A DNA stretch of 19,683 bases from DASVWH01 sp036389715. Its GTDB lineage: Bacteria; Acidobacteriota; Blastocatellia; Pyrinomonadales; Pyrinomonadaceae. The stretch lies in assembly GCA_036389715.1 (NCBI GenBank), contig DASVWH010000159.1, forward strand, positions 1 through 19,683, read 5' to 3'. The notes below the pieces were generated by a model that ran no database searches, had not been told where the DNA came from, and saw only the letters and a program-made list of their open reading frames with translations. Every line of letters starts with the position of its first letter. Position 1 is the first letter of the stretch. The position numbers were made by a program, and so were the translations under genes. This document shows, piece after piece, positions 14,971 to 19,683 of this stretch.

Positions 14971-15315
14971 ATGGAAAAGCCGGAGCGAAGAGAACGCGTG
15001 CGGACCTCACTTGAGTGCTACTGGGGATTGACGGAAGCCTGCCCGCGCAATGGGAAAATAACCAGCCTAAGCACCAGGGGATGCTTTATCAAGACGACGG
15101 CGGAAGCGGGCGAGGGTCAGACCGTCTATCTTAATTGCTGGCTTCCCTCGGACCTTCAGGGCCGCCTCGAATCCGAGCCTTGGATGATGGTCCGCGGCCG
15201 GGTCATCTACCACCTGGAGAAGATCGGCTTCGGGATGCAGTTTACCGAGCTGACCGCGGCCGAAAACGACATCGTCCTCCTCTTGATAGAGCATTTCAGG
15301 AACGACCGTGTTTAG
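14971..15315 (+). CDS. Small PilZ-domain-like protein
   Basis: A 114-residue single-domain protein resembling PilZ c-di-GMP receptors. The N-terminal basic stretch MEKPERRERVR supplies an RxxxR motif (R7, R11). The second motif, normally (D/N)xSxxG, reads SLSTRG (32-37), so the acidic/amide residue is replaced by Ser. GCFIKTTAEAGEGQTVYL and WMMVRGRVIYHLEKIGFGMQF fit the beta-barrel, with the usual GxGMxF ending. The ATG at 14971 has only a weak purine stretch (GAGAGA) upstream. It stands alone before a convergent terminator region. Ligand binding is uncertain because of the altered motif; it may be a non-binding or divergent PilZ domain. Confidence 0.8.
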   Translation: MEKPERRERVRTSLECYWGLTEACPRNGKITSLSTRGCFIKTTAEAGEGQTVYLNCWLPSDLQGRLESEPWMMVRGRVIYHLEKIGFGMQFTELTAAENDIVLLLIEHFRNDRV

Positions 15316-15358
15316 CGGTAACTCATTAAAACACAACCGGTTATAGCCGCTCGTAAAT

Positions 15359-15392
15359 AGTTACGGCCACCCCGCGAAGGATGGCCGTAACT
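15359..15392. terminator. Probable bidirectional terminator hairpin
   Basis: AGTTACGGCCA (15359-15369) pairs exactly with TGGCCGTAACT (15382-15392) around a 12-nt loop, an 11-bp stem. It is followed by a short T-run on the + strand and by an A/T-rich stretch (ATTTACGAG) on the - strand. It lies between the + strand PilZ-like gene and the - strand actin-like gene, where transcripts from both sides must end. The 255-bp gap 15316-15570 holds this hairpin and the one at 15516-15567, and no gene that I support. Confidence 0.65.
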
Positions 15393-15515
15393 TTCCCGGC
15401 AGCGTGCAGAGGGGAAGGAGAAATCCCGCTCACAGGAGTGCGCGCCACCGGCGTCTCAAGCTTATCCCCGGCACGTTCGCTCACCAATCCTGTGCGTTGG
15501 TGGAAGCGCCGCTCT

Positions 15516-15567
15516 GCGTTTGCGCTTTGCCCGCCTCAGGTCTCTCCCGGCAGGCAAAGCGCAACGC
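15516..15567 (-). terminator. Strong hairpin directly after the actin-like gene stop
   Basis: GCGTTTGCGCTTTGCC (15516-15531) pairs with GGCAAAGCGCAACGC (15553-15567), a 15-bp stem with one bulged T and a 21-nt loop. On the - strand it begins 3 bases after the actin-like gene's TAG. No U-tract follows, so it may act as a transcript 3'-end stabiliser or a Rho-dependent end, with the hairpin at 15359-15392 as backup. Confidence 0.55.
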
Positions 15568-15570
15568 TGT

Positions 15571-16611
15571 CTACCTGGCCTCCGACATGGCCGCGATGTA
15601 GCAGCCGTGGGCGGTCGTCGTCAGCGGGTCTTTCGCCATCCGAACCTCTGAAATCTGGATGGGGAAATCGCCGTCGGCACGCAGCATGTTCTCGAACTTC
15701 TGGAGGAAGCCCGACGGCTTGGCCGTGCCGCCCGCCAGCACAATCGGCATCGGGCGATCAATCTTCGGCAACTGTCCAGAAGCCTTCAGCTCCGAGCGCA
15801 GCTTGTCGATCAGAGCCTGCATCACGTCCTCGTAGTAAATGTTAAGGGCGCGGCTCAGATCGTCCTTCGGCGCACGAGAGAGGTCGAGCTTCTCTTCCTT
15901 GAAGAGGCGGACGCGCGTGAAGGTTTCGTTCAAAACTGCGGCGACGTTAGTGTCAATGTAATCGCCGCCCTTGGGCAGGCTGAAGGTAATCATCGGCATG
16001 GACATAAACGAGATGGAGACGTTGCACATCCCGCCGCCGCAGCTAATCCCGATGCCCGTGAAATTCTCGTCCTGCAACTCGGAGTAGACGACGGCCTGGC
16101 CTTCGTTGATGCTCTTGGCCGTGTAGCCGAGCGATTGCAGGAAGTGCTTGAGCACCGCCTCGTGATAGACCAGGTTGCCGCCCGCCCCATCGCCCTTACC
16201 CGGCACGCTGAAGCAGAGCATCTCGCCTTTGACCCGCGACTGCGGCACGAGCCGCTTGATAATCAATTGAATGATCTGCTGCCCCATCTCTTCCTGCGGG
16301 TTGAGCAGGCCGTACTGCATCGGGCGGCGCGAGTCGGTGTTGAGGAAGCTGGCGAAGAAGTCCGAGTCGTTGCCGTAAACGTAGATGTTCTTGCAGTTAC
16401 GCTCATAGATCATGTTCCGCTGCTTCAAGACGTTCTCGGCCATCTCGGAGGCCGGGACGGAGACGAAGGCGTTGATCTCAGACTTGGTCTCCGGCGTTCT
16501 GGAGCCGTCGGCCACCACTATCCGGCTCGTTCCGACATCCAGGCCGAGGGCCGTCGGTTTGGCGGGTGCGGCCTCTGGCTTCTCAAATTTGACCGGGTTT
16601 TTCTCTTCCAT
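15571..16611 (-). CDS. Actin-like ATPase-fold protein (MreB/ParM/FtsA superfamily)
   Basis: A 346-residue protein of the actin/Hsp70 superfamily, expected in the cytoplasm. A flexible Pro/Ala/Lys N-terminus (1-20) precedes phosphate-1 (ALGLDVGTSRIVVADG, 21-36). Connect-1 is near SINEGQAVVYS (167-177), phosphate-2 is GIGISCGGGMCNVSI (186-200), and the adenosine motif is PIVLAGGTAKPSGF (289-302). In phosphate-2 the usual acidic residue (DxGGGT in the superfamily) is Ser and the following Thr is Met, so nucleotide hydrolysis may be altered. Subfamily cannot be fixed by eye: it is neither an obvious MreB nor a full FtsA. An excellent SD, AAAGGAG, lies just upstream of ATG 16611. It is the last of three - strand genes, after a membrane amidase and a SPOR protein. 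Confidence 0.85.
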   Translation of the reverse strand: MEEKNPVKFEKPEAAPAKPTALGLDVGTSRIVVADGSRTPETKSEINAFVSVPASEMAENVLKQRNMIYERNCKNIYVYGNDSDFFASFLNTDSRRPMQYGLLNPQEEMGQQIIQLIIKRLVPQSRVKGEMLCFSVPGKGDGAGGNLVYHEAVLKHFLQSLGYTAKSINEGQAVVYSELQDENFTGIGISCGGGMCNVSISFMSMPMITFSLPKGGDYIDTNVAAVLNETFTRVRLFKEEKLDLSRAPKDDLSRALNIYYEDVMQALIDKLRSELKASGQLPKIDRPMPIVLAGGTAKPSGFLQKFENMLRADGDFPIQISEVRMAKDPLTTTAHGCYIAAMSEAR

Positions 16612-16677
16612 GATTTTCTCCTTTTAGTTTCTGCGGGACGCTTTCTTTGAGTAGTGCGACCCGTCGGTTGCTTTCAA

Positions 16678-16703
16678 CTGCGCAAGTCCTGTTATTTGCG
16701 CAG
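16678..16703 (-). promoter_or_regulatory. Hairpin in the leader of the actin-like gene
   Basis: CTGCGCAA (16678-16685) and TTGCGCAG (16696-16703) form a perfect 8-bp stem with a 10-nt loop in the 124-bp gap between the amidase stop and the actin-like gene. No T-run follows on either strand. It could attenuate read-through from the amidase gene or be an RNA processing site. The gap otherwise holds the actin-like gene's SD. Confidence 0.4.
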
Positions 16704-16735
16704 CCTTCGGTTGATGTAGCGTAACCGCTTGTTCT

Positions 16736-18217
16736 CTATGCTTGTGTTGCCGGGGCCTTGGCGGGGCGGGCGAAGTGGGCCGGAGAAGTGACGAGGCCAA
16801 TCTCGGGCTCTTCTGCGGAGTCCGAGCGCAGGCGGCGCTGTAGCTCCATCTGTTGGCGGTAGCGGCTGCGCATCTGCCGTCGCAGCTCTTCGGGCGCGAC
16901 GCTGGCTTCCGCGGCGCGGCGCTTGAACTGAACGTCGGCCTCCCTGGCCCCGGGCCAGATAGCGCCGCCGAGCATGTCCACCGTCTGTTCGTCGTAAGTG
17001 AAGCCGAAATCGCTGATGCTGACGGGCGCGACCTTGTACTTGTCGGAGAGGCCCATCGCCTCGAACGGGAAATTGCGCGCCCAGTCGTGGTGAAAGCAGA
17101 TCAGCATGTTGCCGGGATTGACCGAGACGAGGCCGTGCGTGACGCAGTCGGCGTCGGCTATGTTGTAACGGCTGCGCAGAATCTGCGTCAGGAGACGCCC
17201 GGCGATCAGCTGGGCTTCCGTCAACTGCTCTTCGTTCGAGCCCGCCTCGCTGTTGGTCTCAAAGCAGACGCCGATGAAGCTCTCGTTGAGGCCGACGTAG
17301 ACGCCCTCTGCATCGGCCCAGACGGAATTGCCCGCGTGATTGGCCGCGTGATCGTCGCGCACGATGCGGTGAATCTGGCCGTAGCGGTCTATCACGTAGT
17401 TGTAGGACTTGTGCCGCTTGACGTATTCGAGCAGCCCGCGGCTGTGCGTCTCGATGGAGTCGTTGTTGTCGGGCGTAAAGGAGAGAAGGTCGCTCTCCGA
17501 AGTGTGATAGACGATGCCGACCGGCTCGCGCCGGACCCTCGCATCAAAGACTCCCGGCTCTCGCTGAAGAAGGTAATAGCCGCGCGCGTGCGTGCTGGTT
17601 TCGTAGTCCGTCAGGATGCGCCCGGCGTTGCTGTAGCGTTCCGAGTTCTCCTTCTGCTCGACGAGCCAGACCTTTTCGGCGCGGTAGTCGGGAAGATATT
17701 TGGCGCTCGCTGCGGCAAACGCGCCGTTCTGCACGGTCGCAGCCCTGTGCGGAGAGCCCTGCGCCTGCGCCGACTGCGCGCCGGGGCCGTTAACGCCAGC
17801 CGTCCAGGCGAGCAGCCTGTAAACGCCAAACAGCGAGATGGCCAGCATCACCGCTCCCAGCGCGCAGAGCGGATAGCGCAACTGGTAGCAGCGAAAGAAG
17901 AGGCGCGCCGAGAGCGGAGCTTTGTTCGCGCGTAAAATCTGGCGGCGCTGTTTCGCGGCCGAAGGCAGCAGGTGCTCCAGCTCCTCGAAGATCGAGCGGT
18001 AGAACCAGAGCTCTAGGAGGCGCTCGTAGAGCTTACTCTTTTTGATGAACTCGAAGCGGCCGAGAGCCTGGTCGAGCCGCTCGGAATTAACGGCCTGTTG
18101 CGAGAGCGTCTTGTTGAGAAATCGCAGGCGGGCCTCGGGCCGCTCGAAGAAATGAGCATAACGCTCGACGATCTTCGAGAAGAGGAGGGTTGAATTCGCG
18201 GGCGTTCTCTGGCTCAT
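16736..18217 (-). CDS. Membrane-anchored N-acetylmuramoyl-L-alanine amidase (Amidase_2/PGRP-like)
   Basis: A 493-residue protein predicted to cut the amide bond between muramic acid and the stem peptide of peptidoglycan. Residues 1-115 are charged and helical (FERPEARLRFLNKTLSQ...), presumably cytoplasmic. A single transmembrane helix follows (about 116-138, ALGAVMLAISLFGVYRLLAW). The catalytic domain runs from about 230 to 395: GIVYHTSESD (H238, first probable zinc ligand), YNYVIDRYGQIHRIVRDDHA, and VTHGLVSVNPGN (H361), with H376/H377/D378 in CFHHDW as candidates for the third ligand. NFPFEAMGL ends the domain. The C-terminal ~90 residues are Arg/Glu-rich and possibly coiled. ATG 18217 has no strong SD. 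It lies between the SPOR gene (67-bp gap) and the actin-like gene, consistent with a wall-remodelling job. Assignment to the amidase fold is firm; activity is inferred. Confidence 0.85.
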   Translation of the reverse strand: MSQRTPANSTLLFSKIVERYAHFFERPEARLRFLNKTLSQQAVNSERLDQALGRFEFIKKSKLYERLLELWFYRSIFEELEHLLPSAAKQRRQILRANKAPLSARLFFRCYQLRYPLCALGAVMLAISLFGVYRLLAWTAGVNGPGAQSAQAQGSPHRAATVQNGAFAAASAKYLPDYRAEKVWLVEQKENSERYSNAGRILTDYETSTHARGYYLLQREPGVFDARVRREPVGIVYHTSESDLLSFTPDNNDSIETHSRGLLEYVKRHKSYNYVIDRYGQIHRIVRDDHAANHAGNSVWADAEGVYVGLNESFIGVCFETNSEAGSNEEQLTEAQLIAGRLLTQILRSRYNIADADCVTHGLVSVNPGNMLICFHHDWARNFPFEAMGLSDKYKVAPVSISDFGFTYDEQTVDMLGGAIWPGAREADVQFKRRAAEASVAPEELRRQMRSRYRQQMELQRRLRSDSAEEPEIGLVTSPAHFARPAKAPATQA

Positions 18218-18284
18218 GGCGCGCTTGACTTGAATCCGGTTAATGCCTGGCTCTGGTCCTCAAAAACTTCAGGCGGCGAGCCGG

Positions 18285-19583
18285 TTAGGGCTGGGACTGG
18301 TACTCCGTGACGATGAAATTCTCGGCCATGCCCCTGGCCCTCAACTGCGCCCCGTAGCTGGCCGCTTCGCTGCGGTCCGTGAAGCGCCCGGCCTGCACCC
18401 TGTACCATGTGCCGCGCTTCGGAATCTCAGCCCTGACGACGCGTGCCTCGAAGCCTGCTTTCCTTAAACTCACGATCCTGTCATTGGCCTGCTCCGCATC
18501 GTTATATGAGCCTATCTGAAGGGTCAGATTGCCTTCATTGCGAGCGGCGGGAGCGGCGATGGCGGGCAGCGGCTTGACTTCCGGGGTCGGCTTGATTTCA
18601 GGAGTCGGCTTGACTTCGGGGGTCGGCTCGGCGACGGGCGCGGGCGCAGCTTTTATCTCCTCGACGGGCGCGGGCGGCGCGCTTGCAACCTGCTCCGCGG
18701 CGACCGGCTCGCTCGCCTGTGCGGCGTCTGCCGGTGCTGCTTCAACGCTGCGCTCGGCTATGGCCTCGGGCGCTGCGACGGGCGGCGTGGCGGCCTTGGT
18801 CGCAACCCCGTCGTTGAGCGCTGTCGGCCTCGTTATCCAGTTACAGAAAACGATGACGGAGATGAAGACGACGCTACAGGCCAGGAGCCAGCGCGGCGAG
18901 ACGCGCATTAAACGCACGCCGAGCGCGTACCTGTCCAGGTTGGCCGCAGGGCGCATGTGTCCGGCAACCGGGCGATTCTCCTGCGGCTCGGCGGCATCGT
19001 CGAATAAGGGCAGCTCGGCGAAGGTCTCCGGCTCGCGCTCTTGGGGCAGGCGCGGGGCAAACTCTTCCGCGTCTTCAGCCGGGGCGGCCGCTTCTGCTGC
19101 TTCAACCCGCGCGGCCAATGTTTCTTCAAACGCTGCTGTTTCCTCAACGGCTGCTATTTCTTCGGGCGCTGCCGTTTCTTTAGCCGCTGCTGTTTCCTCA
19201 GGAGCAGCAAACTGTTGCGGCAGGGGCGCGACAAAGACATCTTCCAGTATCTGCGCGTCCTCGATGGCCGGGTAATCTAGAGACGGCTCGTGCGGGATGC
19301 TGAGCACATCACCGGCGGCAGCGAGCGCCGTGTGGCTCGCGGCGGACGAGACGGCCGTCTCCGGCTCGATGTCTATGATCGGGGCGGCATAGTCTTGCGG
19401 GGCGGCGGTCGTCTCTAGCTGGGGGAGTGCGGTCGAGAGAGGCAGCACGGTCTTGACTTCGCCGTCGAGCATGACGACCTCGAAAGTGGTCTCGCACTGA
19501 GCGCACATCACGGGCGTCCTGGCGGCCAACGGCGTAGCGTCTACCTGACCTCTCAACTGGCACTTGGGGCAAGTGATTTTCAT
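18285..19583 (-). CDS. Zinc-ribbon, single-pass membrane protein with C-terminal SPOR domain
   Basis: A 432-residue modular protein. An N-terminal zinc ribbon (MJ0042-type) has cysteines C5, C8, C27 and C30 (KITCPKC...VMCAQC). A long acidic Ala/Glu/Pro linker follows, including hexapeptide repeats around 126-157. One transmembrane helix spans about 232-250 (WLLACSVVFISVIVFCNWI). A Pro/Ala-rich periplasmic linker contains PTPEVK-type repeats (320-337), and a SPOR domain fills about 353-428 (LTLQIGSYNDAEQANDRI ... TWYRVQAGRFTDRSEAASY). SPOR domains bind denuded glycan strands at division septa. ATG 19583 is chosen because it starts the zinc ribbon and GGAAAG lies 6 bases upstream; the frame runs open to 19640 without good reason to use it. 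It is first of three - strand genes. The 100-bp gap upstream holds only a TTGACC without a matching -10. Confidence 0.9.
   Translation of the reverse strand: MKITCPKCQLRGQVDATPLAARTPVMCAQCETTFEVVMLDGEVKTVLPLSTALPQLETTAAPQDYAAPIIDIEPETAVSSAASHTALAAAGDVLSIPHEPSLDYPAIEDAQILEDVFVAPLPQQFAAPEETAAAKETAAPEEIAAVEETAAFEETLAARVEAAEAAAPAEDAEEFAPRLPQEREPETFAELPLFDDAAEPQENRPVAGHMRPAANLDRYALGVRLMRVSPRWLLACSVVFISVIVFCNWITRPTALNDGVATKAATPPVAAPEAIAERSVEAAPADAAQASEPVAAEQVASAPPAPVEEIKAAPAPVAEPTPEVKPTPEIKPTPEVKPLPAIAAPAARNEGNLTLQIGSYNDAEQANDRIVSLRKAGFEARVVRAEIPKRGTWYRVQAGRFTDRSEAASYGAQLRARGMAENFIVTEYQSQP
18571..18624. repeat. Three 18-bp tandem repeats (PTPEVK linker)
   Basis: Three consecutive 18-bp units (GGCTTGACTTCCGGGGTC and two variants) encode PTPEVK / PTPEIK hexapeptides on the - strand, in the periplasmic linker before the SPOR domain. 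The units differ at several third positions. Loss or gain of a unit would keep the reading frame and change linker reach. Confidence 0.85.
19114..19203. repeat. Five 18-bp degenerate repeats (ETAA-type acidic linker)
   Basis: Five 18-bp units, of the type GCTGCTGTTTCCTCAACG with point differences, encode Glu/Ala hexapeptides such as EETAAA, KETAAP and EEIAAV on the - strand. They lie in the cytoplasmic linker between zinc ribbon and membrane helix. The reading frame is preserved across units. Confidence 0.8.
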
Positions 19584-19683
19584 AAACGTCTTTCCACTGT
19601 GAGTCGGTCCATCGCAACCGACGAAACTCCGCCGCGGCAACGGCTTAATCTCAGGTCAACTCAAAAAGCATCAGTCTGCGAGG

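Noticed and set aside
16853..17935. 360-codon + strand frame opposite the amidase gene
   Set aside because: The - strand protein has a membrane helix and amidase motifs; this frame is a Val/Ala/Asp-rich mirror of it.
19584..19683. TTGACC upstream of the - strand SPOR gene as a -35 element
   Set aside because: No acceptable -10 at 16-18 bp spacing, so no promoter is called.

Overview
This is a GC-rich window (about 60-65% by eye) with tightly packed bacterial genes, frequent GTG/TTG starts and good Shine-Dalgarno (SD) sites. There are no RNA genes, phage genes, insertion sequences or CRISPR. The mix of a Leloir-pathway/ABC-sugar operon, a DUF4380 protein, and an actin-like / membrane-anchored amidase / zinc-ribbon-SPOR cluster would suit an Acidobacteriota (Blastocatellia-type) chromosome. 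That placement is an impression from protein character, not a proof.

Region 1 (1-11653, + strand) is one long co-directional operon: galT, galK, a LacI-type regulator, a secreted GH43 glycosidase, a YtfQ-like sugar-binding lipoprotein, a YtfR-like double ATPase, YtfT-like and YjfF-like permeases, a phytanoyl-CoA-dioxygenase-family (PhyH) enzyme, and a DUF4380 / mutarotase-fold protein. The transporter matches the E. coli galactofuranose importer (ytfQ-ytfR-ytfT-yjfF) in gene order and in recalled sequence motifs. Together with galK and galT this reads as an outside-to-inside route: GH43 releases a furanose sugar, the ABC system imports it, ring conversion follows, and the Leloir enzymes phosphorylate it and exchange the UDP group. 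No galE or classical galM lies in the window. Two GC-poor spacers inside the transporter block (6024-6189 and 8770-8860) carry strong inverted repeats, and one also carries 8-bp tandem repeats.

Region 2 (11654-15315) is a mixed stretch. On the - strand is a two-gene pair of small proteins, a 74-aa two-helix membrane protein and a 57-aa acidic hydrophilic protein. On the + strand are a saccharopine-dehydrogenase-like oxidoreductase, an unrecognised ~110-aa protein, a pirin-family protein with all four metal ligands, and a small PilZ-like protein. Convergent hairpins at 15359-15392 and 15516-15567 separate it from region 3.

Region 3 (15571-19583, - strand) contains, in transcription order, a zinc-ribbon / transmembrane / SPOR-domain protein, a membrane-anchored peptidoglycan amidase with an N-terminal cytoplasmic domain, and an actin-like protein with an altered phosphate-2 loop. 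This is the most interesting part: it looks like a small cell-envelope module that could link an intracellular filament to wall cleavage and septal peptidoglycan binding.
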